Source of the DNA: Streptomyces sp. AM 4-1-1
Lineage (GTDB): Bacteria; Actinomycetota; Actinomycetes; Streptomycetales; Streptomycetaceae
DNA length: 64,000 nt
Reading direction: 5' to 3'
Assembly (NCBI RefSeq): GCF_029167625.1
Contig: NZ_CP119145.1
Coordinates: forward strand, 2,046,001 to 2,110,000
Shown: positions 1-8,945 of the stretch, in pieces
Position numbering within the stretch: position 1 is the stretch's first letter
How the letters are laid out: each line of letters opens with the position of its first letter
Notes under the pieces: model-generated
Databases searched by the model: none
Told to the model about the DNA's origin: nothing
Seen by the model: the letters and a program-made list of their open reading frames with translations, nothing else
Translations under genes and position numbers: made by a program

Positions 1-1758
1 GGCCGCCTTCTTGTCGACGTCCATCGCCACCCGCAGCTGCGCGTCCTTCTCACCGCCGGACGCCGTCTGCGGTGTGGACGTCAGCGTCGGGGTGGGGTCC
101 GAGACGATCGCCGGGTCCGACTCCTTCGTCTCGCACACCGTCCCCGAACCGGTCACCAGCCCGATGCCCGTCGGCTTCGCCGGCAGCCCGACGAAGCCCA
201 CCGCCAGCACCGCGTCGTTCTTGAACCGCTTCCACGCCGACGTGTCACCCTCGTCGTGCGCCTTCAGCATGAGGGTCAGCCGGGAGAACTTGCCCGCGGC
301 GAAGTTCTTCACGGTGGGGGTCAGGTTCTCGTTGGTCTCCGCCGGGTTGTCCTTGAACTCGATCGGTTTGGTGGGCGAGTTGGGGTCGCAGAGCGAACCG
401 CGCCCGGCGGAGACGTTCCGGTCCACCATCAGGTCCAGGTCCTTGGGCCGGGAGGACCACTTGGTGGACGAGGAGATGTTGTCGGTGCGCACCAGGTCCA
501 CCCAGCGCGGTGAGCACTGGAACGCCCACGGCTCGGTGACCCGGAACGTCGCCGACAGCACCTGCTTGCCCTTCAGGCTCGCCGGGGAGAACTCGAAGTA
601 CAGCCGCTGGACGTAGCCGGGGCCGCAGTAGTACCCGCTCCACGTGCCGCACTTTCCGGCCCCCTTGCCCTGGCCGTCGTCGCCGTTGCCCCACCCGTAC
701 GACACGTAGCCGTCCGAGCGCAGCAGCGTCCGTTCCGACTCCCCCCAGGTCACCGTCGGGTCGATGAACAGCGGATACGCGGAGGGGGCCGTGCTCGTCA
801 GCATCCGCGCGTCCGGCACCACCGCGAGCGTGTCGTCGTCGACCCTCACTTCCATCCCGGCGACGTTGTCGCCCTGGCCCGGCTCCAGTCCCGAGCCCGA
901 GCCCGAGCCCGAGGCCACCGCCCCGGTCACGGACGGTGCGGAGAGCGCGGACGGCCCGGACGGCGTGGCGGTCCCGGGACGCGGCGCCGCCGTCCGCCCG
1001 GCCGCCGCCGCGCCCGCGGAGTCCCACATCTGAGCGGGCGGGGCGCGGAACACGGTCCGCCCGTCCCCGTCGACCGCCGCCAGGGTGCCCGACGCCCCCT
1101 CACGTACCGTCAGGCCCTTCGTTCGCATGGCGAACCTCAGTTCGCCCAGCCGGGGGTCGGCGGCGGCACTCGGCGACTTGACGACCAGGACCTCCTGGAA
1201 GCTCTCCGCCGTCGCGGTGACCTTCAGGTCCACGTCGGGCAGCACCTCGTGGTAGACGGCGCTCGGGCCGTCCAGCGTCGGGGTGGGGAGCTTCGTCGGC
1301 CATTCCAGCTCCAGCGAACGACCCGCGTCCGCGATCCTCACCAGCGGATCACCGGCTCCGCCCGAGAACGACATGTCCACCGCGGCGGCCCTGGGCCCCA
1401 CCGAGCCGTCCGCGCGGCGCTCCAGCGTCGGATCGGGCTCCACCCACGCCCCGGCGCTCGCCACCCGTACCGGGACGGCCGACTGCTCCAGTGTGAAGGT
1501 GAATCCGTCCGGGTTCGCGAACACCGTCGTCCGCTCCGAACGCTGTTCCACCACCTCCACCCGGCTCCCCGTCTCCGCCGCGCGGGCCAGCGCGCGCTGC
1601 CCTTCGTTCGGCTCCTGGGACGTGGCGGTCCGGGACGCGGTGGGCGTCGCGGCCCCCGCGACCGGCCCCGGCAGCCCGAGCACCGACAGTGCGGCCATCG
1701 CGGCCACCAGACGTACGCGGCGTCTTCGCGCGCCGCCGAACCCCGTTCCCGTCCTCAC
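1..1758 (-). CDS. Secreted LamG/DNRLRE-type protein, 5' part (runs off left edge)
   Basis: The frame is open from GTG at 1758 to the window edge (586 codons), so the C-terminus is missing. After a short basic N-terminus there is a hydrophobic signal segment (about aa 15-36). The rest matches, segment by segment, the N-terminal third of the complete LamG protein at 52410: both share the blocks VEVVEQRS/VEVVSERG, YHEVLPDVDL/YPEVLPDVDL and EVLVVKS/QVLVVKS. Next comes a Cys-containing region with an FIDPTVTWGES-like strand, as in wall-associated DNRLRE proteins. GTG at 1767 is an alternative start; a G-rich tract serves as RBS for either. In Streptomyces such proteins often sit upstream of an RHS/YD-repeat gene, which would lie left of this window. 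Secretion is well supported; the exact role is not. Confidence 0.75.
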   Translation of the reverse strand, partial: MRTGTGFGGARRRRVRLVAAMAALSVLGLPGPVAGAATPTASRTATSQEPNEGQRALARAAETGSRVEVVEQRSERTTVFANPDGFTFTLEQSAVPVRVASAGAWVEPDPTLERRADGSVGPRAAAVDMSFSGGAGDPLVRIADAGRSLELEWPTKLPTPTLDGPSAVYHEVLPDVDLKVTATAESFQEVLVVKSPSAAADPRLGELRFAMRTKGLTVREGASGTLAAVDGDGRTVFRAPPAQMWDSAGAAAAGRTAAPRPGTATPSGPSALSAPSVTGAVASGSGSGSGLEPGQGDNVAGMEVRVDDDTLAVVPDARMLTSTAPSAYPLFIDPTVTWGESERTLLRSDGYVSYGWGNGDDGQGKGAGKCGTWSGYYCGPGYVQRLYFEFSPASLKGKQVLSATFRVTEPWAFQCSPRWVDLVRTDNISSSTKWSSRPKDLDLMVDRNVSAGRGSLCDPNSPTKPIEFKDNPAETNENLTPTVKNFAAGKFSRLTLMLKAHDEGDTSAWKRFKNDAVLAVGFVGLPAKPTGIGLVTGSGTVCETKESDPAIVSDPTPTLTSTPQTASGGEKDAQLRVAMDVDKKAA

Positions 1759-2144
1759 AGTCCCCACCCCCGAGAGTCACACGGTCATCACAGACGGGCA
1801 CGGAGTCAACGACAGCTCTCTACACGTGTCAAGGTCGCTTTCCGGCCACACTGACCTCAACTCGACATCTGCCAAACCCACTTGACTTTCAGCCAAAGCA
1901 GCACGTCGGGGGCCGCGAAGAGGCCGCCGACGGGTCTGGCCCGGGCTCGGCACGGCCGGTTCCCAGGGTTCGGATATGGACACTCCCGGCTGGTGGGAGG
2001 GGTGTCGGCGGGACCGGACGGCCGGCCCGGATAACGCTTTGGTTGCCGCCCGGGTGCAGACCATTGACGTTCCGGTGACGGGCGCCATACCTTCCTCTCA
2101 ACCAGATAGGAAACTTTCCTAACAGAGGGCGGGAGCGTGCTGTC
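1759..2144. other. Divergent intergenic region between LamG gene and csnR-like gene
   Basis: This 386-nt non-coding stretch lies between two divergent starts. It holds the palindromic operator at 2107-2121 close to the rightward gene and a GGGCGGGAG ribosome binding site (2128-2135) for it. The leftward promoter should also lie here; minus-strand TTGACA at 1827-1832 is a possible -35, but no convincing -10 was found. ORFs running through the region have no coding character. Confidence 0.5.
2107..2121. promoter_or_regulatory. ROK/CsnR-type operator palindrome
   Basis: TAGGAAACTTTCCTA is an inverted repeat with 7-nt arms around a central C, 24 nt upstream of the ROK regulator start. From memory, the chitosan-responsive CsnR operators of Streptomyces have an AGGAAA/TTTCCT core, and this matches both in sequence and in lying before a csnR-like gene. 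The likely role is autorepression and control of the downstream operon. Binding is inferred. Confidence 0.7.
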
Positions 2145-3365
2145 ATGGCTGGAACCACACCGGGCACCCCCCGTGTTCTGCGCGCCATGAACGACCGCGC
2201 CGCCCTCGATCTGCTGCTGGAGCACGGGCCGTTGTCGCGGACGAGGATCGGGAAGCTCACCGGCCTCTCCAAGCCGACCGCCTCGCAGTTGCTGGCCCGG
2301 CTGGAGGCGGCCGGACTGGTCGTCGCCACCGGCACCACCGCGGGACGGCCGGGGCCGAACGCCCAGCTGTACGCGGTCAACGCCCGTGCCGCGCATGTCG
2401 CCGGACTCGACGTGAACGCGCGGCGGATCGTCGCCGCCGTCGCCGACGTGACCGGCGAGACCGTCGGCGAGTACGAACTGCGCACCCCCGGCCGGCGCAC
2501 CGACAGCGTGGTGCGGCAGGTCGCGGAGGCGCTGGACGGCGCGGTGAAGGACGCCGGACTCACCCGGTCCGACGTGCACCGTGTCGTGATCGGCACCCCC
2601 GGCGCCTTCGACCCCGGCACCGGGCGGCTGCGGTACGCGTCCCATCTGCCCGGCTGGCACTCCCCCACCCTGCTGGACGAGCTGGCCGCCTTCCTGCCGA
2701 TGCCCGTGGAGTACGAGAACGACGTGAACCTCGTCGCCGTCGCCGAGCAGCGGCTCGGCGCGGCCCGTGGGCACGACGACTTCGTCCTGCTGTGGAACGA
2801 GGAAGGGCTCGGCGCGGCCCTCGTCATCAACGGCCGGGTGCACCGCGGCTGGACCGGCGGCGCCGGTGAGGTCGGCTTCCTGCCGGTGCCCGGCGTCCCG
2901 CTGGTCCGCCAGGTCACCAAGGTCAACGCGGGCGGCTTCCAGGAGCTGGCCGGGGCCCAGGCGCCGGCCCGGCTGGCCCGGGAGCTGGGCATCGACGCCG
3001 GTCCGGACCTCGGCGGCGGCCACCACGAGATCGCGGCGGCCCTGATCGCCCGCGCCGCCGCCGCGGCGGAGCGGGGCGAGGACGGCCCGTACGTCCGGCT
3101 CCTCGACCGCTACGCCACCGGGCTGGCCACCGGAATCGCCGCCATGGTCGCCGTGCTCGATCCGGAACTCGTCGTGCTGTCGGGCGAGCTGATCGAGACC
3201 GGCGGCGAACAGCTGCGCACGCGGGTGCGGGACGAACTGGCCGAACTGGCCGCCTCCCGGCCCCGCCTGATCCTCGGGACCGTGCTCCGACGGCCCGTCC
3301 TGCGTGGGGCGTTGGAGAGCGCCCTCGTCACCACCCGTGACGAAGTCTTCGACACGTCCCGCTGA
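2145..3365 (+). CDS. csnR: ROK-family transcriptional regulator (CsnR-like)
   Basis: This 406-aa protein has an N-terminal winged helix-turn-helix (about aa 18-65; the recognition region is near LSRTRIGKLTGLSKPTASQL) followed by a ROK sugar-kinase-like fold (about aa 85-395). It keeps the phosphate-loop-like VIGTPGAFDP segment and a glycine-rich GGAGEVGFLPVPG region, but the canonical Cys-rich zinc motif of ROK proteins is absent, which is common among ROK regulators. ROK repressors sense sugars or sugar phosphates. Position and gene order match csnR of the S. coelicolor chitosan-oligosaccharide locus (recalled), where the protein represses transporter and chitosanase genes. ATG 2145 is chosen because GGGCGGGAG lies about 9 nt upstream. 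Family assignment is firm; the symbol rests on synteny and the operator. Confidence 0.85.
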   Translation: MAGTTPGTPRVLRAMNDRAALDLLLEHGPLSRTRIGKLTGLSKPTASQLLARLEAAGLVVATGTTAGRPGPNAQLYAVNARAAHVAGLDVNARRIVAAVADVTGETVGEYELRTPGRRTDSVVRQVAEALDGAVKDAGLTRSDVHRVVIGTPGAFDPGTGRLRYASHLPGWHSPTLLDELAAFLPMPVEYENDVNLVAVAEQRLGAARGHDDFVLLWNEEGLGAALVINGRVHRGWTGGAGEVGFLPVPGVPLVRQVTKVNAGGFQELAGAQAPARLARELGIDAGPDLGGGHHEIAAALIARAAAAAERGEDGPYVRLLDRYATGLATGIAAMVAVLDPELVVLSGELIETGGEQLRTRVRDELAELAASRPRLILGTVLRRPVLRGALESALVTTRDEVFDTSR

Positions 3366-3489
3366 CCCGAAGCCCCCGGCCCCGTATCCCGTACCTCCTC
3401 CCCGCCGAACCGCCACGCCCGTACCACCCGTACCACCCGTTCCCGCACCACCCCTTCCCTGTCCCAACCCTTGATCGGGAGACACCGCC

Positions 3490-4827
3490 ATGTCCGGAAA
3501 CCGCCGGAAGACGGCCGTCGCACTCGCCGCGACCGCCGCGATATCCCTTCTCGCCTCGGCCTGCACGGGTCAGAGCAGCTCCGGTGCCAGTGATGACGCG
3601 TCCAAGGACACGACCATCACCTTCTGGCACGGCTGGAGCGCCCCGAGCGAGGTCAAGGGAATCCAGGACACCATCGACGCCTTCCAGAAGGCGCATCCGA
3701 ACATCCACGTCAAGGTCGTCGGCAACATGACCGACGACAAGATCAACCAGGCGCTGCGGGCGGGCGGTTCGAAGGCTCCCGACGTGGTGTCCTCGTTCAC
3801 CACGAACAACGTCGGCAAGTTCTGTGCCTCGAAGGCGTTCGTCGATCTGAATCCCTTCCTGAAGAAGGACGGGATCGATCCGGACAAGACCTTCCCGAAG
3901 GCGATGAACGAGTACACCCAGTACGAGGGCGTGCGCTGCACGGTGCCGCTGCTCGGTGACGCGTACGGGCTGTACTACAACAAGGACGCGTTCAAGGCGG
4001 CCGGCATCACCGCACCGCCGAAGACCTGGTCGGAGCTGGCGACCGTCGCGAAGAAGCTGACCAAGGCCAAGGGCGACACGTACGAGCAGCTCGGCTTCAT
4101 GCCGAACTACCACGGCTACGAGACGACGACCGAGCACTACCTCGGTGCCTGGAACCCGTCGTACTTCGACGCGGACGGCAAGTCGAACATCGTCAAGGAC
4201 CCGTCCTTCGCAGCGATGTTCACCACCCAGAAGAAGCTGGTCGACGAGCTGGGCGGCTACCAGAAGCTGGAGAAGTTCCGCACCACGTTCGGTGACGAGT
4301 GGGGCGCCAAGCACCCGTTCCAGACCGGTCAGGTCGCCATGCAGCTGGACGGCGAGTGGCGGCTCGGGATGGCCGAGGAGAGCAAGCCGAAGTTCGAGAT
4401 CGGGGTTGCCCCGATGCCCGTCGCCGACGACCAGGCGGCCACCTACGGCAAGGGCTATCTGACCGGCACCATCGCCGGTATCGCCGCCACCTCCACCAAG
4501 CAGAACGCGGCGTGGGAGCTGGTGAAGTTCATGACGACCGACACCGACGCGGTGGTGAACTTCGCCAACGCCATCCACAACGTGCCGTCCACGCTGGAGG
4601 CGCTGAAGTCGCCGAAGCTGAAGTACGACCCGCGCTTCAAGACGTTCCTGGACATCGCGCAGAACCCGAACAGCACCACCACCCCGGCCTCGGTCAACGG
4701 CGGCGCCTACCTGGTCTCCGTCCAGAACCTCGGATTCGACATCGAGAAGGGCACGCAGACCGACGTCAAGGCCGGTCTTGAGAAGACCGCGAAGGAAATC
4801 GACGCGGCCGTCGAGCAGGCGAAGTAG
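3490..4827 (+). CDS. csnE: Sugar ABC transporter substrate-binding lipoprotein (CsnE-like)
   Basis: A 445-aa extracellular solute-binding protein of family 1. The signal peptide ends in the lipobox LASAC (lipidated Cys25). The mature part begins ITFWHGWSAPSE and has the PDVVSSF and LYYNKDAF blocks typical of oligosaccharide-binding proteins. It is anchored to the outer face of the membrane and delivers ligand to the two permeases encoded next. An RBS (GGGAG) precedes ATG 3490. The 124-nt gap after the regulator shows no second operator palindrome, so read-through from the regulator promoter is plausible. By synteny with csnEFGHK the ligand is probably a D-glucosamine oligosaccharide, but specificity cannot be read from sequence alone. 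Confidence 0.85.
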   Translation: MSGNRRKTAVALAATAAISLLASACTGQSSSGASDDASKDTTITFWHGWSAPSEVKGIQDTIDAFQKAHPNIHVKVVGNMTDDKINQALRAGGSKAPDVVSSFTTNNVGKFCASKAFVDLNPFLKKDGIDPDKTFPKAMNEYTQYEGVRCTVPLLGDAYGLYYNKDAFKAAGITAPPKTWSELATVAKKLTKAKGDTYEQLGFMPNYHGYETTTEHYLGAWNPSYFDADGKSNIVKDPSFAAMFTTQKKLVDELGGYQKLEKFRTTFGDEWGAKHPFQTGQVAMQLDGEWRLGMAEESKPKFEIGVAPMPVADDQAATYGKGYLTGTIAGIAATSTKQNAAWELVKFMTTDTDAVVNFANAIHNVPSTLEALKSPKLKYDPRFKTFLDIAQNPNSTTTPASVNGGAYLVSVQNLGFDIEKGTQTDVKAGLEKTAKEIDAAVEQAK

Positions 4828-4834
4828 CCCAGCG

Positions 4835-5776
4835 ATGAGTACGTACACGCTCCGTGCGAAGCGCCGCCGCGCCGCGCTTCGCACGGCCGCCTTCATGTCG
4901 CCCTGGCTGATCGGCTTCTGCGTCTTCTTCGCCTATCCGCTGATCTCCACGGTGTACTTCTCGTTCACCAGTTACGACGGATTCGGGGCGGCCGAGTTCG
5001 TCGGCGGGAAGAACTGGTCGTTCGTCTTCACCGACTACCCGCTGTTCTGGCCCGCCCTGCGGAACACGCTGTGGCTGGTCGTCGTCATGGTCACCTGCCG
5101 GGTGGTCTTCGGCCTCGGTGTCGGACTGCTGATCACCAAGATCAAGACGGGTGCGGGTGTCTTCCGTACCCTCTTCTACCTGCCCTATCTGGCCCCGCCG
5201 GTCGCCGCGACGCTGGGCTTCGTCTTCCTGCTCAACCCGGGGACCGGTCCGGTCAACTCGCTGCTCGAAGGGATCGGGCTGCCGACGCCGGGCTGGTTCA
5301 CCGACGCCACCTGGTCGAAGCCCGCCCTGACCGCGCTCGCGGTGTGGGGCGTGGGCGACCTGATGGTGATCTTCATGGCCGCGCTCCTCGACGTGCCGAA
5401 GGAGCAGTACGAGGCGTCGGAGCTGGACGGGGCGTCCGCGTTCCAGCGGTTCCGGTACGTCACCCTGCCGAACATCTCGCCGATCGTGATGTTCGCCGTG
5501 GTCACCGGGGTCATCCAGACCATGCAGTACTACACCCAGCCACTGGTGGCGGGGAAGGTCGCGTCGGGTGTGATGGGCGGTTCCGGGCAGCAGTTCGAGC
5601 CCGGGTATCCGGACAAGTCGACGCTGACGCTTCCGCAGCTCGTCTACAACCTCGGCTTCCAGCGTTTCGACTACGGCTCCGCCTGTGTGGTCGCGCTCGT
5701 TCTCTTCGTACTCGCCATGGCGTTCACCGCACTGCTGATGCGGCGCCGCGGCGGGCTGATCCAGGCAGGTGAGTGA
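4835..5776 (+). CDS. csnF: Sugar ABC transporter permease 1 (CsnF-like)
   Basis: This 313-aa integral membrane protein has about six transmembrane helices (first at WLIGFCVFFAYPLIS) and the cytoplasmic EAA loop EASELDGASAFQRFRYVTLP, which docks onto the ATPase. It belongs to the MalF/UgpA family. ATG 4835 is preferred over longer in-frame starts because it follows the binding-protein stop by 7 nt and begins MSTYTLRAKRRRA, a normal permease N-terminus. The 3' end overlaps the second permease if that gene starts at GTG 5769. There is no ATPase gene in the cluster; in Streptomyces such importers usually share MsiK. Confidence 0.9.
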   Translation: MSTYTLRAKRRRAALRTAAFMSPWLIGFCVFFAYPLISTVYFSFTSYDGFGAAEFVGGKNWSFVFTDYPLFWPALRNTLWLVVVMVTCRVVFGLGVGLLITKIKTGAGVFRTLFYLPYLAPPVAATLGFVFLLNPGTGPVNSLLEGIGLPTPGWFTDATWSKPALTALAVWGVGDLMVIFMAALLDVPKEQYEASELDGASAFQRFRYVTLPNISPIVMFAVVTGVIQTMQYYTQPLVAGKVASGVMGGSGQQFEPGYPDKSTLTLPQLVYNLGFQRFDYGSACVVALVLFVLAMAFTALLMRRRGGLIQAGE

Positions 5777-6695
5777 CGTGGCGCAGGCTCTCGACACCGA
5801 CAGGACCGCAGGCCGGCCGGCCATCCCGCCGGCCGCGCCGCCGGTCACCCCGGCGGAGCGGGTCGCCCGTCGCAAGGCGGCGCTGCACTGGATCGCCGTG
5901 CACTCCCTCGGGGTCGCGGTGGCGCTCTTCTTCGTGCTGCCGTTCGTCTTCCTCTTCCTCACCTCGGTGATGGGCGACCAGCAGGCGCTGACCCGCGATC
6001 TGTGGCCGCACCCCTTCGAGTGGGGCAACTACAAGAAGGTGTTCGACACCCCGGGCTTCCTGACCTGGTGGAAGAACACCCTGATGTACGCGGGCCTCGG
6101 CACGGTCCTCACGGTCGTGTCGTCGCTGCCCGTGGCGTACGCGCTGGCCAAGTTCCGCTTCCGCGGCCGGCGGCTGTCGCTGATGCTCGTCATCTCGATG
6201 ATGATGCTGCCGCCGCAGGTCGTCGTCATCCCGATGTACCTGTTCTGGGCGAAGCAGCTGGACCTCTCCGGCACGCTCTGGCCGCTGATCATCCCGATGG
6301 CCTTCGGTGACGCGTTCACCATCTTCCTGCTCCGGCAGTTCCTGCTGACCATCCCCGCCGAATACCTGGACGCCGCCCGGGTGGACGGCTGCGGTGAACT
6401 CCGCACACTGCTGCGGGTGGTGATCCCGATGGCGAAGCCCGGCATCGCGGCGGTCGCGCTGTTCCAGTTCTTCTACGCCTGGAACGACTACTTCGGTCCG
6501 CAGATCTACGCGTCCGAGAACCCGGCCGCCTGGACCCTGAGTTACGGGCTGGAGTCCTTCAAGGGCGCGCACCACACCGACTGGAACCTGACCATGGCCG
6601 CGACCGTACTGGTCATGGCCCCGGTGATCCTCGTCTTCTTCTTCGCTCAGAAGGCGTTCGTCGAGGGCATCACCCTGACCGGAGTGAAGGGCTGA
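5769..6695 (+). CDS. csnG: Sugar ABC transporter permease 2 (CsnG-like)
   Basis: MalG/UgpE-type permease of 308 aa with six predicted helices and the EAA loop EYLDAARVDGCGELRTLLRVVIP. It forms the membrane channel with the preceding permease. GTG 5769 overlaps the preceding stop by 8 nt. GTG 5778 is an equally good or better start, because AGGTGA lies 5 nt before it; the two choices differ by three residues. The N-terminus before the first helix is Pro/Ala-rich and cytoplasmic. Confidence 0.9.
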   Translation: MSDVAQALDTDRTAGRPAIPPAAPPVTPAERVARRKAALHWIAVHSLGVAVALFFVLPFVFLFLTSVMGDQQALTRDLWPHPFEWGNYKKVFDTPGFLTWWKNTLMYAGLGTVLTVVSSLPVAYALAKFRFRGRRLSLMLVISMMMLPPQVVVIPMYLFWAKQLDLSGTLWPLIIPMAFGDAFTIFLLRQFLLTIPAEYLDAARVDGCGELRTLLRVVIPMAKPGIAAVALFQFFYAWNDYFGPQIYASENPAAWTLSYGLESFKGAHHTDWNLTMAATVLVMAPVILVFFFAQKAFVEGITLTGVKG

Positions 6696-6700
6696 CTTTC

Positions 6701-7966
6701 ATGAAGCTCGCAGTAGTGGGTGGCGGTTCCACCTACACCCCCGAACTGATCGACGGATTCGCCCGGTTGCGCGACACCCTGCCGATCGAGGAGCTGGTGC
6801 TCGTCGACCCGGCGGCCGACCGGCTGGAGCTCGTGGGCGGTCTGGCCCGGCGGATCTTCGCCAAGCAGGACCACCCGGGGCGGATCGTCACCACCTCGGA
6901 CCTCGACGCGGGCGTGGCCGGGGCCGACGCGGTCCTGCTCCAGCTGCGGGTCGGCGGGCAGGCCGCCCGCGACCAGGACGAGACCTGGCCGCTGGAGTGC
7001 GGGTGCGTCGGCCAGGAGACCACCGGGGCCGGCGGTCTCGCCAAGGCGTTGCGCACCGTCCCGATCGTCCTGGACATCGCCGAGCGGGTCCGCCGGACCA
7101 ACCCGGACGCCTGGATCATCGACTTCACCAACCCGGTCGGCATCGTCACCCGCGCCCTGCTCCAGGCCGGGCACAAGGCCGTCGGCCTGTGCAACGTGGC
7201 GATCGGTTTCCAGCGGAAGTTCGCCCGGCTGCTCGACGTGACCCCGGCCGAGGTGCACCTCGACCACGTCGGGCTCAACCACCTGAGCTGGGAACTCGGT
7301 GTGCGGCTCGGCGGCCCGGACGGCGAGGACGTGCTGCCCCGGCTGATCGCCGAGCACGGTGACGCCATCGCCGACGACCTGCACATGCCGCGCGCGATCG
7401 TCGACCGCCTCGGCGTCGTGCCGTCGTACTACCTGCGGTACTTCTACGCGCACGACGAGGTCGTGCGGGAGCTGGGCACCAAGCCGTCCCGGGCGGCCGA
7501 GGTCGCCGCGATGGAGAAGGAACTCCTCGCGATGTACGGCGACCCGGCGCTGGACGAGAAGCCCGCGCTGCTCGCCAAGCGCGGCGGCGCCTTCTACTCG
7601 GAGGCGGCCGTGGACCTGGCGGCCTCGCTGCTCGGCGGGGGCGGCTCGGCGGTGCAGGTGGTGAACACGTACAACAACGGGACGCTGCCGTTCCTGCCGG
7701 ACGACGCGGTGATCGAGACCCAGGCACGGGTCGACGGCACGGGCGCGACCCCGCTCGCGGTGCCCCGGCTCGACCCGATGTACGCCGGACTGATCGCGAA
7801 CGTCACGGCCTACGAGGACCTGGCGCTGGACGCCGCGCTGCGCGGTGGCCGGGACCGGGTCTTCAAGGCGCTGCTGGCGCACCCCCTGATCGGCCAGTTC
7901 GAATACGCCGAGGCGCTCACCGACAAGCTGATCGCGCACAACCGGGAGCACCTGGCGTGGGCGTGA
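6701..7966 (+). CDS. csnH: Family 4 glycoside hydrolase (CsnH-like 6-phospho-beta-glucosidase type)
   Basis: A 421-aa GH4 enzyme. Visible motifs are the N-terminal NAD-binding loop VVGGGSTYTPELIDGF, the NPVGIVT block, and the metal-binding Cys (GLCNV, about aa 164) and His (GLNH, about aa 194). GH4 enzymes cleave glycosides by an NAD+/Mn2+-dependent oxidation-elimination mechanism and often act on 6-phosphorylated sugars. With a kinase gene next to it, intracellular cleavage of imported, possibly phosphorylated, amino-sugar oligomers is likely. The gene starts 5 nt after the permease stop and overlaps the kinase by 10 nt, so it is translationally coupled. Substrate preference is inferred from synteny with the csn locus. 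Confidence 0.85.
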   Translation: MKLAVVGGGSTYTPELIDGFARLRDTLPIEELVLVDPAADRLELVGGLARRIFAKQDHPGRIVTTSDLDAGVAGADAVLLQLRVGGQAARDQDETWPLECGCVGQETTGAGGLAKALRTVPIVLDIAERVRRTNPDAWIIDFTNPVGIVTRALLQAGHKAVGLCNVAIGFQRKFARLLDVTPAEVHLDHVGLNHLSWELGVRLGGPDGEDVLPRLIAEHGDAIADDLHMPRAIVDRLGVVPSYYLRYFYAHDEVVRELGTKPSRAAEVAAMEKELLAMYGDPALDEKPALLAKRGGAFYSEAAVDLAASLLGGGGSAVQVVNTYNNGTLPFLPDDAVIETQARVDGTGATPLAVPRLDPMYAGLIANVTAYEDLALDAALRGGRDRVFKALLAHPLIGQFEYAEALTDKLIAHNREHLAWA

Positions 7967-8934
7967 CCGCGGTGGTGCTCGCGATAGACGCGGGCAACAG
8001 CAAGACCGACGTGGCCGTGATCGGCGCCGACGGGAGTGTCCTGGGCGCCGCGCGCGGCGGGGGCTTCCAGCCGCCCGTCGTCGGGGTGGAGGCCGCCATG
8101 AACGGTCTCGCCGAAGCCGTCGTGCCCGCCCTCGCGCAGGCCGGGCTGACCAGCGTCGACCATGTGTCGGCCTGTCTGGCCAACGCCGATCTTCCGGTGG
8201 AGGAACGGCAGTTGGCCGCCGCCCTGCGGGAGCGCGGCTGGGGCGGCACGGTGGAGGTGTACAACGACACCTTCGCGATCCTGCGGGCCGGGCTGCCCGG
8301 CGGCGCCGAGCCGCTCGGGGTCGCCGTGGTGTGCGGGGCCGGGATCAACTGCGTCGGGATGCGGCCGGACGGCCGGACCGCGCGGTTCCCCGCCATCGGA
8401 CGGATCTCCGGTGACTGGGGCGGCGGTCTGGGGCTGGCGGAGGAGGCGATGTGGTTCGCGGCACGGGCGGAGGACGGCCGGGGCGAGCCGACCGAGCTGG
8501 TCCGCGCGCTGCCGGGGCACTTCGGGCTCGATTCGATGTACGCGCTGATAGAGGCGCTGCACCTGGGCCGCATCCCGATGGACCGCAGGCACGAGCTGAC
8601 CCCGGTGCTGTTCGCGACGGGCGAGGCCGGGGACCCGGTGGCCCGCGCGCTGGTGGACCGGCTGGCGGAGGAGATCGTCGCGATGTCGTCCGTGGCGCTG
8701 GACCGGCTCGGGCTGCTCGACGAGCAGGCCCCGGTGGTGCTGGGCGGCAGCGTGCTGACGGCTCGTCACCCGGCGCTGGACCGGCGGATGTCGGAACTCC
8801 TGGCGGTCCGCGCCCCGAAGGCGGTGATCCGGGTGGTGTCCGAACGGCCGGTGCTGGGCGCCGCGTTGCTGGGGCTCGACCGCACGGGGGAACCGGCCGA
8901 GGCGCACGCCAGGCTGCGGGCGCAGTACGCCTGA
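7957..8934 (+). CDS. csnK: BadF/BadG-type sugar kinase (CsnK-like)
   Basis: This 325-aa protein of the BadF/BadG/BcrA ATPase family has the N-terminal phosphate motif LAIDAGNSKTDVAVI, the adenosine-region segment VVCGAGINCVGM, and ISGDWGGGLGLAEEAM. Relatives phosphorylate N-acetylglucosamine or glucosamine. It is the last gene of the operon and starts at GTG 7957 inside the end of the GH4 gene (10-nt overlap). It probably phosphorylates imported or released amino sugars in the cytoplasm before entry into amino-sugar metabolism. Downstream are short repeats and then a strong hairpin at 9084-9133, the likely operon terminator. Confidence 0.82.
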   Translation: MGVTAVVLAIDAGNSKTDVAVIGADGSVLGAARGGGFQPPVVGVEAAMNGLAEAVVPALAQAGLTSVDHVSACLANADLPVEERQLAAALRERGWGGTVEVYNDTFAILRAGLPGGAEPLGVAVVCGAGINCVGMRPDGRTARFPAIGRISGDWGGGLGLAEEAMWFAARAEDGRGEPTELVRALPGHFGLDSMYALIEALHLGRIPMDRRHELTPVLFATGEAGDPVARALVDRLAEEIVAMSSVALDRLGLLDEQAPVVLGGSVLTARHPALDRRMSELLAVRAPKAVIRVVSERPVLGAALLGLDRTGEPAEAHARLRAQYA

Positions 8935-8945
8935 CCGGGCTCCCG

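Noticed and set aside
1349..1801. Minus-strand 150-aa ORF starting at 1801
   Set aside because: It is out of frame with the secreted LamG-type protein that starts at GTG 1758, whose frame is open to the window edge and matches the paralogue at 52410.
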